A stretch of 64,000 bases of DNA from Thauera butanivorans NBRC 103042 (GTDB lineage: Bacteria; Pseudomonadota; Gammaproteobacteria; Burkholderiales; Rhodocyclaceae). Positions 32,783 through 41,556 of this stretch are shown here, one piece after another; position 1 is the first letter of the stretch; every line of letters begins with the position of its first letter. Made by a program: the position numbers and the translations under genes. Under the pieces are notes generated by a model. That model worked only from the letters and a program-made list of their open reading frames with translations. It was not told the DNA's origin and did no database searches. The stretch lies in assembly GCF_001591165.1 (NCBI RefSeq), contig NZ_BCUG01000003.1, positions 62,001 to 126,000 on the forward strand, read 5' to 3'.

Positions 32783-35485
32783 ATGAACCCACGCTTGCAC
32801 GCCGACATCACCACACGACTCGACCGGGACTTTGCCTTCAAGCGGCAAGGCCTGTGGTTACGTCAAGGCGTGTGCCCGAGCTGCGGCAAGAAAGAGCTGT
32901 ACGCCAATGCCGATGCGCCTTGGGTGCTGCGCTGCGGACGGCTGGAGAAGTGCGGGCACGTGGAACACGTGAAGGACCGCTACAGCGACCTGTTCGAGTC
33001 CTGGTCGGACCGCCACCCCACGACACCCGACAACCCCAACGCCGCGGCCGACGCATACCTGCGCGACCACCGGGGCTTCGACCTGGACAAGATCGCCGGC
33101 TGGTACAGCCAGGAAAACTACTGGAACCCGGAACTGCAACTGGGCAGCGCCACGGTGCGCTTTGCCCTGCCGGGCGTGGGCTACTGGGAACGGCTCATCG
33201 ACCGGCCGCAGCGCTTCGGCAAGCGCAAGGCGACCTTCCGTGGCAGCTATATGGGCACCTGGTGGCAGGCGCCGGGCATGAGCTTTTCGGGCGTCGATGA
33301 AATCTGGATCACCGAGGGCATCTTCGATGCCATCGCGCTGATATTGAACGGCGTGGTCGCGGTGTCGACGCTGTCGTGCAACAACTACCCGGAAGCCGCG
33401 CTGGCGGCGATGGCCGAGCAGATGGAGCTGGGCCGCCCGGACCTGGTGTTTGCCTACGACACCGGCAAGGCCGGCGAGGACTTCACGAAGAAGCACGTTG
33501 CCCGCGCCATCAAACAGGGCTGGAAGGCGACCGCGGCCCAGCCGCCGAAGGGCCGGCAGAAGTACGACTGGAACGAGCTGCACCAGCTCGACCGCCTGAG
33601 CGAACGCGACCTGGACGAATACCGCTACTACGGGGCGCTGCTGCTGGCCGCGAGCGCGGCGGAGAAGGGCAAGCTGATGTACAGCCGGCACGGCTGGAAC
33701 AGCTTCCCGTTCGACTTCGACAAGCGCCTGTACTGGTGGAAGCTCGACATCGACAAACAGGTGAAGGCCGAGCAGAACCTGACCGAAGCGGAAGACAGCC
33801 TGAACAGGGACGAACGCGAAGCCAAGGTTCTGGAGAAGAGCAACACCGTCACCGAGATCTGCAACTGCCTGCCCACGCCGTTGTACTACCTGCGCAACGA
33901 CATCACGGATGAGGCCTGGTATTACTTCCGCGTCGAGTTCCCGCACGGCGGCGCGAGCATCAAGAACACCTTCACCGCCGGCCAGATATCCGCCGCGGCC
34001 GAGTTCAAGAAGCGCCTGCTGCACATGGCCGCCGGCGCAATCTGGACGGGCAGCGCCGGGCAGCTCGACCGCCTGCTGTCGCGGTGGACCTACAACATCA
34101 AGCGGGTCGAGACCATCGATTACATCGGCTACACGCTGGAGCACGGCGCATACGTGTTCGGCGATGTGGCCGTGCAGGGCGATCGCGTCGTCGAGGTCAA
34201 CGAGGAGGACTATTTCGACCTGGGCAAGCTGGCCATCAAGAGCTTGTCCAAGTCGCTGAAGCTGGACATCAACGCCGACCCCAAGGCGCCGCAGGTCGAT
34301 TGGTTCGACAAGCTGTATTTCTGCTTTGGCCCGCGCGGCGTGGCCGCCCTGGCGGCCTGGTTCGGCAGCCTGTTTGCCGAGCAGATTCGCCACCGCTTCG
34401 AGTCATTCCCCTTCGTCGAGATCGTGGGCGAGCCGGGCAGCGGCAAGAGCACGCTGATCGAAGCGCTGTGGAAGCTGCTGGGGCGCGGCGGATACGAAGG
34501 CTTCGACCCCATGAAGGCTTCGGCCGTGGGCTTGATGCGGTCGATGGCCCAGGTGTCGAACCTGCCCGTTGTGCTGATCGAGTCCGACCGCGAGGACGAA
34601 GCGGACGGCACCCGCGGCCGGGTGAAGCAGGCCTTCCACTGGGACGGGCTGAAGAGCCTGTACAACGGCGGCAGCCTGCGCACCACGGGCGTGAAGAGCA
34701 GCGGCAACGACACCTACGACCCGCAGTTCCGCGGGGCGCTGTTCATCAGCCAGAACAACCCGGTGCAGGCTTCGATGCCGATCATGGAGCGGATCGTGCA
34801 TCTGTGGTTCGACAAGAGCCGGCAGACCGAGGCCGGCCGCGCCCAGGCGCTGGAACTCGGCCGGATGACGGCGCGGGAGCTGAGCCCCTTCTTGCCGCGC
34901 GCGCTGACACACGAGCAGGCCGTGCTGGCCTTGATGGAAGAGCGCCTGCGCACATACGAGCGCGAGATCGCCGCCGCTGGCAGCAAGAACCAGCGCATCC
35001 AGAAGAACCATGCGCAGTTGATGGTGTTCGTCGATGCGCTGGCGATGGCCTGCCCGATCACGCCCACCCAGCAGGCCGAGGCCAAGGCCCTGCTAGTGCA
35101 GTTGGCGCTGCAACGCGAACAGGCGCTGCAGAAGGACCACCCGCTGGTGGAGGCCTTCTGGGAGGCTTTCGACTACCTGGACGGCACCGGCGAGGGCGAG
35201 AACGGCGAGCTGGAAGGCGAATCGCGCCTGAACCACAGCCGCGACCCGGCCTACATCGCGGTCAACCTCAACCATTTCATGCAGGTGGCGGCAGACCGCC
35301 GGCAGCAGGTGCCGCCGCTGCAGGACTTGAAGCGCCTGCTCAAGACCAGCCGCCGGCCGAGGTACATCGATTCCAACGTGCCGACCAACTCCGCGGTCCA
35401 CGGCCGGCTCAACGCCCGCTGCGAGAACCTGGAACACATGCGCCCGACAACGGTGCGCTGCTGGGTATTCAAGGTGGAGGGCTGA
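32783..35485 (+). CDS. Phage primase-helicase (toprim plus P-loop ATPase)
   Basis: 900 residues. N-terminal zinc finger (CPSCGKK, later CGRLEKCGH), toprim-like domain with WITEGIFDAIAL (about 173) and VFAYDTGKAG (about 224), a linker, then an ATPase with Walker A GEPGSGKST (about 550) and Walker B-like PVVLIESD (about 595). It should prime and unwind at the phage origin. This is not the P2 gpA rolling-circle nickase, so replication is of another type. Start after a 92-bp gap. Confidence 0.88.
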   Translation: MNPRLHADITTRLDRDFAFKRQGLWLRQGVCPSCGKKELYANADAPWVLRCGRLEKCGHVEHVKDRYSDLFESWSDRHPTTPDNPNAAADAYLRDHRGFDLDKIAGWYSQENYWNPELQLGSATVRFALPGVGYWERLIDRPQRFGKRKATFRGSYMGTWWQAPGMSFSGVDEIWITEGIFDAIALILNGVVAVSTLSCNNYPEAALAAMAEQMELGRPDLVFAYDTGKAGEDFTKKHVARAIKQGWKATAAQPPKGRQKYDWNELHQLDRLSERDLDEYRYYGALLLAASAAEKGKLMYSRHGWNSFPFDFDKRLYWWKLDIDKQVKAEQNLTEAEDSLNRDEREAKVLEKSNTVTEICNCLPTPLYYLRNDITDEAWYYFRVEFPHGGASIKNTFTAGQISAAAEFKKRLLHMAAGAIWTGSAGQLDRLLSRWTYNIKRVETIDYIGYTLEHGAYVFGDVAVQGDRVVEVNEEDYFDLGKLAIKSLSKSLKLDINADPKAPQVDWFDKLYFCFGPRGVAALAAWFGSLFAEQIRHRFESFPFVEIVGEPGSGKSTLIEALWKLLGRGGYEGFDPMKASAVGLMRSMAQVSNLPVVLIESDREDEADGTRGRVKQAFHWDGLKSLYNGGSLRTTGVKSSGNDTYDPQFRGALFISQNNPVQASMPIMERIVHLWFDKSRQTEAGRAQALELGRMTARELSPFLPRALTHEQAVLALMEERLRTYEREIAAAGSKNQRIQKNHAQLMVFVDALAMACPITPTQQAEAKALLVQLALQREQALQKDHPLVEAFWEAFDYLDGTGEGENGELEGESRLNHSRDPAYIAVNLNHFMQVAADRRQQVPPLQDLKRLLKTSRRPRYIDSNVPTNSAVHGRLNARCENLEHMRPTTVRCWVFKVEG

Positions 35486-35486
35486 C

Positions 35487-35726
35487 ATGGACCCCGTCGC
35501 CTCCGCCCCCCACACCGACGCCGAACTGCGCTGGGCCTGGCGCATGAGCGGCCTGCCCGTACAGGGCATCAGTTTCGAGCAAGCCACCGCATCGCCCGCC
35601 CTGCTCGCCGTGCTGCAGCTCGGCGTGGCCCGCCAGCGCCGCAAACGCGCCCGCCTTCAATCCACCACCCTCGGCGCCGGCATCGAGCGCAGCCAGCCGG
35701 GGTTCTCTGCCAGCGCTCAGCAATAA
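35487..35726 (+). CDS. Hypothetical early phage protein
   Basis: 79 residues, begins MDPVASAPHTDAELRWAWRM; basic central helix (LQLGVARQRRKRARLQ). It follows the primase stop by 1 bp with a GGAGG RBS inside the primase end. Unknown role. Confidence 0.65.
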   Translation: MDPVASAPHTDAELRWAWRMSGLPVQGISFEQATASPALLAVLQLGVARQRRKRARLQSTTLGAGIERSQPGFSASAQQ

Positions 35727-35737
35727 GGAGTCAGATC

Positions 35738-36118
35738 ATGAGTTTCAAGGAAGCGGATCGTCATGTCAGCCATGACAACAGCACGCACATCCACTCTGTT
35801 GCATATATGAAAGCCGAGAACTTCCTGCGGCGCTGGCGTGCTCTTGAACGCGCTCATGAAGAGGTCGAACACCTCAATTCTTGCCTTCATGGCGCTCAGG
35901 AAGCGATGAAGAGCGCCCAGAAAGAAATGCTCGACGCGCTGCTCGATCACTACGACGGGGCTGTTCCTGATTACATCAGTTTCAGCGGCGACATCCTCTT
36001 CATCAAGCCCGCGATGCAGGGTGGAGAAGTGAACGTGATCAGGCCCGCGTCGTACTCCGACCTGTACCGCATCGAACCCGCCGCGACCGCCGACGCCGGC
36101 GCTGTGGATGAAGCGTGA
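35738..36118 (+). CDS. Hypothetical early phage protein, helical
   Basis: 126 residues. Long helix about 25-70 (FLRRWRALERAHEEVEHLNS) that may form a coiled coil, then a beta part (YISFSGDILFIKP). Good RBS AAGGAG. Overlaps the next start by 4 nt. Function unknown. Confidence 0.65.
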   Translation: MSFKEADRHVSHDNSTHIHSVAYMKAENFLRRWRALERAHEEVEHLNSCLHGAQEAMKSAQKEMLDALLDHYDGAVPDYISFSGDILFIKPAMQGGEVNVIRPASYSDLYRIEPAATADAGAVDEA

Positions 36119-36342
36119 GGCCCGCAATGCCAACCGACCCGCAAGCCGAGGCAATGGACCGCGCCCTGGATCGCCTCATCGTGGCCGCCATGGCGGTACG
36201 CACGCTGTCGGACAGCGGCGTGCTGTTCGAGGGTTACGACGGCGCCGAGCCCCAGCGCACCAACGCCTGCGCCGCCCTGGATGAACTGGGCGCCGCGCTC
36301 GATGCGTGGATGGACCTGCTCTACGGTCACCCGCCATTCTGA
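36115..36342 (+). CDS. Small hypothetical early protein
   Basis: 75 residues, all-helical and acidic (RALDRLIVAAMAVRTLSDSG, then ALDELGAALDAWMDLLY). ATGA-type overlap with the previous gene. Unknown. Confidence 0.6.
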   Translation: MRPAMPTDPQAEAMDRALDRLIVAAMAVRTLSDSGVLFEGYDGAEPQRTNACAALDELGAALDAWMDLLYGHPPF

Positions 36343-36351
36343 GCCAGCGCC

Positions 36352-36465
36352 ATGGACAACATCCTGCTCTGCCTGCTCGCCGCCGTTATCTGGGCCGTCA
36401 TCGGCCTGATCGCGGCCCGCTGCACCGGCATCAACCATCTCGACGACGATGGAGACTCGAAATGA
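36352..36465 (+). CDS. 37-residue single-TM protein
   Basis: MDNILLCLLAAVIWAVIGLI is one TM helix at the N-terminus, followed by a short polar tail ending DDDGDSK. Its TGA overlaps the next ATG (ATGA), supporting translation. Below the size cut-off of most gene callers. Unknown function. Confidence 0.55.
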   Translation: MDNILLCLLAAVIWAVIGLIAARCTGINHLDDDGDSK

Positions 36466-36674
36466 TCAAGACCCTCATCACCTGGCTGCGCCACCTGCGT
36501 CTGCAAGCCGCCGAAGCCGACTTGCAGTTCTTGGAGGCCCGCGCGCCATTCGCCATCGCCGAGCAGCGCGCACTGGTCGCCCGCCGCCGCGCCGCACTCG
36601 GCCTGCCCACCCACATCGACACCGAAACCGTCCGGCGGCGCGCCGAGAGGAACGCGAAGGAGGTGCTGCTGTGA
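36462..36674 (+). CDS. Small basic helical phage protein
   Basis: 70 residues, one long amphipathic helix rich in Arg/Ala (LQAAEADLQFLEARAPFAIA). Starts in the stop of the 37-aa gene and overlaps the Lar-like GTG. Unknown. Confidence 0.6.
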   Translation: MIKTLITWLRHLRLQAAEADLQFLEARAPFAIAEQRALVARRRAALGLPTHIDTETVRRRAERNAKEVLL

Positions 36675-36883
36675 AAACGGAAATCACGAGGGCTTGCCCG
36701 TTCTGCGGTGCCGCTGGCGAGCAGCTGCAGGTGCTGCACGACCTGGGGGATTTCACATCCGGCGCGGCGGTGTGCTGCGATAGCTGCGGGGCGATCGGGC
36801 CGTCTGACGACAGTTCTGCCCGTGCCGTGGCGCTGTGGAACGGTGCCGCGTTGCAGGCGCTGGGGAAGGGGGTGCCGGCATGA
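36671..36883 (+). CDS. Lar-like restriction alleviation protein
   Basis: 70 residues. CPFCGAAGEQLQV, then CCDSCGAIGPSDDSSARAVA and LWNGAA follow the Lar zinc-ribbon pattern (CPFCG...C..CG..GP...A...WN). Lar of Rac prophage modulates host type I restriction-modification. GTG start overlapping the previous stop (GTGA). Confidence 0.75.
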   Translation: MKTEITRACPFCGAAGEQLQVLHDLGDFTSGAAVCCDSCGAIGPSDDSSARAVALWNGAALQALGKGVPA

Positions 36884-37266
36884 GCACGAAACGCTACCGC
36901 CTGAGCGGCGACAACTTCGACATGACGGTGGAAGTCGACCACGCCGTGCTGACCGAAGACAAGCTGCACGAGATCAACAATTTCTGGTCTGCCGCCGATC
37001 ACCGACTGAAAGAACATGATGGCTCTGTGCTCGATGCCGTCTTGGAGATGCTGTTCAACCACGTTCAGCGGTTGATCGTCGAGGATTCGTGGGGGTTGAA
37101 CCTGTATGGCGTGCTCCATGAGTTTGCCTGGAAGGATGACGAGGGGAACAGGAAAAACGGGCAGGAGGGCTGGCCCGACATGGACGGCAGCTACGGCATC
37201 AGCATCGTGCGGGTCAGCGATGTTGATCTCGACGAAAACCCCATCATCGCTGAGGTGCAGCCATGA
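36880..37266 (+). CDS. DUF2528 family phage protein
   Basis: 128 residues. KRYRLSGDNFDMTVEVDHAV and LHEINNFWSAADHRL are the DUF2528 pattern seen in phages of Burkholderia and Pseudomonas. ATG at 36880 overlaps the Lar-like stop. Unknown activity. Confidence 0.75.
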   Translation: MSTKRYRLSGDNFDMTVEVDHAVLTEDKLHEINNFWSAADHRLKEHDGSVLDAVLEMLFNHVQRLIVEDSWGLNLYGVLHEFAWKDDEGNRKNGQEGWPDMDGSYGISIVRVSDVDLDENPIIAEVQP

Positions 37267-39074
37267 AGCGCGACGCATTCCTCCGCCACCCCGACGAACA
37301 CCGCGAGATCCGCACCTTCTGCCTGTTCGGCGCCATCGGCGCCGGCGCGAAGGGCTTCATGCGCGGCAGCGCCCGGGTCGGCAACCTGGTGGCCAGGCCG
37401 AGGTGCATCGGCTCGGTCGACGTGGATGCGGCCGCGAACCGCGACTTCAAGCGCATCGTCGGGGTCGAGGCCACGACGCTCGACCTTTTCAGCCGCGCGC
37501 AGTACACCGCATTCCACGGCGCCGAGCCGCCGGCCGGCTGGCGCGAGGCCACGCCCGAGGACATCCGCCAGGCGGCCGGCGGCGAGTTTCCGCACATCGT
37601 CTTCCTGTCCGCGCCGTGCAAGGGCTTTTCCGGGCTGCTGAACGAGACGCGCAGCAAGACGGCGAAGTACCAGGCGCTGAACGGCCTGACCGAGCGCGGC
37701 GTGTGGATGATGCTGGAAGCGTTCAGGGACTGCCTGCCGGAGCTGATCGTGTTCGAGAACGTACCGCGCATCGCCACGCGGGGCCGGCATCTGCTCGATC
37801 GCATCGCGCAGCTGTTCCGGGCCTACGGCTACGCCTGGGCCGAGACGACGCACGACTGCGGCGAGCTGGGCGGCCTGGCGCAGAGCCGCAAGCGATTCCT
37901 GGGTGTGGCCCGGCACATGGAGAAGGTGCCGCCCTTCCTGTACGAGCCGCCGAAGAAGCGCCTGCAGGCGGTAGGCACGCTGCTGGACCGCATGCCGCTG
38001 CCCGGCGACCCGGCCGGCGGCCCCATGCACCGCGTGCCGCGCCTGCAATGGAAGACCTGGGTGCGTTTGGCCTTCGTCGAAGCCGGCAGCGACTGGCGCA
38101 GCCTGAACCGCCTGCACGTCGAAGATGGGGTGCTGCGGGACTTCCTGATCGTGCCGGAATGCCGCAATGGCTATCTGGGAGTCCGGCACTGGGAAGACAG
38201 CACGGGGACGGTCCAGGGCCGCAGCCTGCCGACCAACGGTGCCTTCTCGATCGCCGACCCGCGCCCGCCCGCCGGCACGCTGGAATACGCGCAGTACGGC
38301 GTGATGCGGATGGAGGACACGGCCGGGGCCGTCATCAATGTGAAGTCGCCCGGGCAGGGGACGTTCAGCGTGGCGGACCCTCGACACCAGGGGCCGGCGA
38401 AGCACAACAACGAGTTCCGCATCGTGCCCTTCGACCGCCCCGCCACGGCTGTAACCGGCGCCCACGGCAGCGGTCAGTGTGTGGCCGATCCACGCGGTGC
38501 CGCCGAATCGGCCGCCCTGCACGGAAAGTACAAGGTCGAGCGCTGGGACGAATTCTCCCGCGCGGTGATCGCCGGCAACGCCAACGGCGCATTCGCCGTG
38601 GCCGACCCTCGCCCCGGCGCCATCCCGCAACCCGGCGATGCCTACCAGACCGGCGGCCACTACGGCGTGCGGCGCTGGGAGGACAGCAGCGGCGCGGTGT
38701 CGTCGGCCGCGTGCCACGACAACGGCTTCTGGTCCGTCGCCGACCCCCGCATGCCGGGCGCCACCGACAAGATGGTCGCCGTCATCCGCGCGCTGGACGG
38801 CACGTGGCACCGGCCTTTCACCACGCTGGAGCTGGCCGCGCTGCAGTCGATCATCGAGCCCGAGGAATACCTCGAACTCGACGGCCTGAACGACAGCGAC
38901 TGGCGCGAGCGCATCGGCAACGCCGTGCCCCCGGCCGCGGCCGAGGCGATCGCGTCGACGATGTACCAGACCCTGCTGCTGGCCTGGTCCGGCGAGACCT
39001 TCGTGCTGTCGGCGGCGCCCATCTGGGTCCGGCCGGTGGCGGTGGCGCTGAGCGTGGCTCAAGGGGGTGCGTGA
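37263..39074 (+). CDS. Phage DNA (cytosine-5) methyltransferase with ADPR repeats
   Basis: 603 residues. C5-MTase motifs: APCKGFSG (about 117, motif IV Cys), FENVPRI (about 165, motif VI), QSRKRFLG (motif VIII), ERIGNAVPPA near the C-terminus (motif X). Between VIII and X lies a region with five copies of a 36-46-residue unit ending in ADPR (residues about 331, 371, 408, 447, 493), each preceded by a W/M-D/E, SGAV-like, G-F-like pattern. Probably an unusual target-recognition region. Expected to protect phage DNA from host restriction. Confidence 0.9.
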   Translation: MKRDAFLRHPDEHREIRTFCLFGAIGAGAKGFMRGSARVGNLVARPRCIGSVDVDAAANRDFKRIVGVEATTLDLFSRAQYTAFHGAEPPAGWREATPEDIRQAAGGEFPHIVFLSAPCKGFSGLLNETRSKTAKYQALNGLTERGVWMMLEAFRDCLPELIVFENVPRIATRGRHLLDRIAQLFRAYGYAWAETTHDCGELGGLAQSRKRFLGVARHMEKVPPFLYEPPKKRLQAVGTLLDRMPLPGDPAGGPMHRVPRLQWKTWVRLAFVEAGSDWRSLNRLHVEDGVLRDFLIVPECRNGYLGVRHWEDSTGTVQGRSLPTNGAFSIADPRPPAGTLEYAQYGVMRMEDTAGAVINVKSPGQGTFSVADPRHQGPAKHNNEFRIVPFDRPATAVTGAHGSGQCVADPRGAAESAALHGKYKVERWDEFSRAVIAGNANGAFAVADPRPGAIPQPGDAYQTGGHYGVRRWEDSSGAVSSAACHDNGFWSVADPRMPGATDKMVAVIRALDGTWHRPFTTLELAALQSIIEPEEYLELDGLNDSDWRERIGNAVPPAAAEAIASTMYQTLLLAWSGETFVLSAAPIWVRPVAVALSVAQGGA

Positions 39075-39493
39075 TGCCAATCCGCCCCGAAAACAAAGTG
39101 CGCTACCCGGCCGACTGGCAGCACATCCGCCTGCAAATCCTGAACCGCGCACGTTACCGCTGCGAGCATCCGGGCTGCGGTGCCGTGCATCGCGCGCTGG
39201 GCTACTGGCGGGACGAGAAGTGGGTGCCGCTGCCCCGTGCGCTGCGCGATGCCGGCGTGGACCGGCCCTGCAGCATGGCCTGCGCAGACGGCTCGACGGT
39301 CAAGGTAATCCGCATCGTGCTGACCATCGCCCACATCGACCACCAGCCGGAGAACTGCGAGCCCTCCAACCTGCGCGCCTGGTGCCAGCGCCATCACCTG
39401 GCCTACGACGCCGAGCACCACAAGCACACCCGTCATCAAACCCGCCGGGCGGCCGCCAGAACGGTGGATATGTTCGAGGAGACATCGAAATGA
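39074..39493 (+). CDS. HNH endonuclease
   Basis: 139 residues. CEHPGCGAV and later C-x3-C around a treble-clef zinc finger; catalytic TIAHIDHQPENCEPSNLRAW followed by CQRHHLAYD, the HNH core. ATG shares one base with the methylase stop (TGATG), so the two form a coupled pair; it might nick at sites related to the methylase or act in packaging. Confidence 0.85.
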   Translation: MPIRPENKVRYPADWQHIRLQILNRARYRCEHPGCGAVHRALGYWRDEKWVPLPRALRDAGVDRPCSMACADGSTVKVIRIVLTIAHIDHQPENCEPSNLRAWCQRHHLAYDAEHHKHTRHQTRRAAARTVDMFEETSK

Positions 39494-39720
39494 GCAAGGC
39501 ACACGACGATTTCGCCGATGCGTTCACCCGACTCTTGAATGAGGCCGGCATCAACGATGCGTTGCTGATCGCAACATCGGTGTTTGTCAATTTGGCCCTG
39601 ACACTCGCAGAGCAGAACGGCTACGACGGCAGCTCTGAAATCAATATCGATGGAGGCTTTAACCGCGACATCACGATCCATGCTTCCAAGGCGACTGGCC
39701 GTGACGGGGGTGCAGCATGA
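39490..39720 (+). CDS. Hypothetical early protein
   Basis: 76 residues, MSKAHDDFADAFTRLLNEAG then a helix (LLIATSVFVNLALTLAEQNG). 4-nt overlaps with HNH and the next gene. Unknown. Confidence 0.6.
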   Translation: MSKAHDDFADAFTRLLNEAGINDALLIATSVFVNLALTLAEQNGYDGSSEINIDGGFNRDITIHASKATGRDGGAA

Positions 39721-40088
39721 TGCCGCCGCTTGCCATGCAGTTGGGCCTCATGGCGCCCTATCCCTGCTGCGCGCCGGAAAGCGTGCGGCGTGCATACCGG
39801 GTTCTCGACCCCGCCCCCCACAAACTTCCCGACCTGCCTCCGTCTCCGGATCGCCCCGCATTCCCCGGTGGCGTGACGGAGAAGGTGTGGCTGGATATGG
39901 AGCGGATAACTGCGGAGCTGATCCGGCGTGGCCCGACCCGCCGCGCCGTTCTGAGCGAGGCCCTGGGCCTGAGTGAAGAGGTAACTGGCGACCGCTTGTA
40001 CACGATGAAGGATCTGGGCATGGTCGCGCTGATGCGGACGGGGCGGTGCGCGGTCTGGGTGGCGAAGGCGACGGGGGTGAAAAAATGA
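39717..40088 (+). CDS. Hypothetical protein with winged-helix-like C-terminus
   Basis: 123 residues. Pro-rich N-terminus, then DMERITAELIRRGPTRRAVL, SEALGLSEEV and a beta hairpin (MVALMRTGRCAVWVA) like a winged helix. It could bind DNA. 4-nt overlaps on both sides. Confidence 0.6.
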   Translation: MMPPLAMQLGLMAPYPCCAPESVRRAYRVLDPAPHKLPDLPPSPDRPAFPGGVTEKVWLDMERITAELIRRGPTRRAVLSEALGLSEEVTGDRLYTMKDLGMVALMRTGRCAVWVAKATGVKK

Positions 40089-40699
40089 GAAACAAGGAAC
40101 ACCCGGTCCTGTTCACCGGGTCGATGGTCCGCGCGATCATGGAAGGGCGGAAAGCCCAGACGCGGCGAAAGGTGAAGCCGAAGCAGATGGGGAGAATTAC
40201 TGGCCCCATAGGCCCCGGCATGGCTGCGGAATACCACGGCATCGACAACGATGGGTGCGCGTTCTACTCGACGCTGCAATGCCCCTACGGTCAGCCCGGC
40301 GACCGGCTGTGGGTGCGCGAGAACGGCTGGGAGCGCCCACAACGCACGCCGCGCATGATGCGCGAAGGGGCTGACACCTGGGAGCCGTACTACTACGACG
40401 CGGACGGCATCACGGACGAGGATGCTGCAGACCTCAAGCGATGGGGCTTCAAACGTCGCCCAAGCATCCACATGCCGCGCCATTGCTGCCGCCTCGTGCT
40501 GGAAATCACTGGCGTGCGCATAGAACGCCTCCAAGACATCAGCGAGGCGGATGCGAAAGCAGAGGGTATTCCGCAATCATATCTAAGCCCGTCTCGAATC
40601 CCTGAGTTCAGCGATATCTGGGAATCCATCAACGGCCCAGGCTCATGGGGTGCCAATCCCTGGGTATGGGTGATCGAGTTCAAGCGGGTGACGTCATGA
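40085..40699 (+). CDS. ASCH-like phage protein
   Basis: 204 residues. HPVLFTGSMVRAIMEGRKAQ, YGQPGDRLWVREN and SDIWESINGPGSWGANPWVW form the pattern of a widespread phage family with an ASCH (RNA-binding, YqfB-like) fold, often in early regions and sometimes labelled morphogenetic. Real role unknown. 4-nt overlaps with both neighbours. Confidence 0.75.
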   Translation: MRNKEHPVLFTGSMVRAIMEGRKAQTRRKVKPKQMGRITGPIGPGMAAEYHGIDNDGCAFYSTLQCPYGQPGDRLWVRENGWERPQRTPRMMREGADTWEPYYYDADGITDEDAADLKRWGFKRRPSIHMPRHCCRLVLEITGVRIERLQDISEADAKAEGIPQSYLSPSRIPEFSDIWESINGPGSWGANPWVWVIEFKRVTS

Positions 40700-41556
40700 T
40701 CACTCACCCCGCCCTCCGCTACCACGGCGGCAAGTTCCGCCTGGCCCCCTGGGTCATCCAGTTCTTCCCGCCACACCTGTGCTACGTCGAGCCGTTCGGT
40801 GGCGCCGCAGGCGTGCTGCTGCGAAAGCCGCGCAGCTACGCCGAGGTCTACAACGACCTGGACGGCGAGATCGTGAATTTCTTCGCCGTGCTGCGCGACC
40901 CTGCCACCCGGGCGCGGCTGATCGAGGCCATAACGCTCACCCCCTACTCGCGCGCCGAATTCGACTTGTCCTACCAGGACCAGGACCAGGACCAGGTGGA
41001 GCGCGCCCGCCTCACCGCTGTGCGGGCTGCCATGGGCTTCGGCTCGGCCGGCGCCACCAAAGGCAGCACCGGATTCCGGCGCGACACGCGGCGCAGCTAC
41101 GGCACCGCCCAGCACGTGTGGTCGCGTTACCCCGAATCGCTGGCCAGCATCGGCGAGCGATTCGAAGGCGTTCTGATCGAGAACAACCCGGCGATCGAGG
41201 TAATGCGCTACCACGATGAACCCACCACCCTGCACTTCGTTGATCCGCCATATCTGCCGGAAGTCCGGCAGATGAAGACCGGGCAGAAGTATTACCGCCA
41301 CGAAATGACCGTGGCCGAGCATTGCGAACTGCTGGACGCGGTGCGCGAGCTGCGGGGCATGGTGGTGCTGTGCGGATACCCCTCTGCGATGTACGACAAG
41401 GCCTTGAGCGGGTGGGAGCGGCATACAACATCCGCGCGGATTTCATCCGGCAGGGGCACAGCGATCCGGGAAGAGGTTGTATGGATCAATCCCACATGCC
41501 AGTCGGCGCTTGCCGGCGCTCTGGGCGGGCTGTTTTCGGCGGAGGACATGCGATGA
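40696..41556 (+). CDS. DNA N6-adenine methyltransferase (Dam/D12 class)
   Basis: 286 residues. LRYHGGKFRLAPWVI, VEPFGGAAGVLL (motif I) and FVDPPYLP (motif IV, about 183) define the D12 class. It may methylate adenine in GATC or a related site to evade restriction. A CAGGAC hexamer repeats three and a half times at 40975-40996, encoding DQDQDQ. 4-nt overlap to the next gene. Confidence 0.9.
   Translation: MITHPALRYHGGKFRLAPWVIQFFPPHLCYVEPFGGAAGVLLRKPRSYAEVYNDLDGEIVNFFAVLRDPATRARLIEAITLTPYSRAEFDLSYQDQDQDQVERARLTAVRAAMGFGSAGATKGSTGFRRDTRRSYGTAQHVWSRYPESLASIGERFEGVLIENNPAIEVMRYHDEPTTLHFVDPPYLPEVRQMKTGQKYYRHEMTVAEHCELLDAVRELRGMVVLCGYPSAMYDKALSGWERHTTSARISSGRGTAIREEVVWINPTCQSALAGALGGLFSAEDMR

Noticed and set aside
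37191-39152. Very long open frame opposite the C5 methylase
   Set aside because: Typical antisense artefact of GC-rich codon bias; His/Arg/Gly-rich translation without any motif, while the plus strand has clear methylase motifs.
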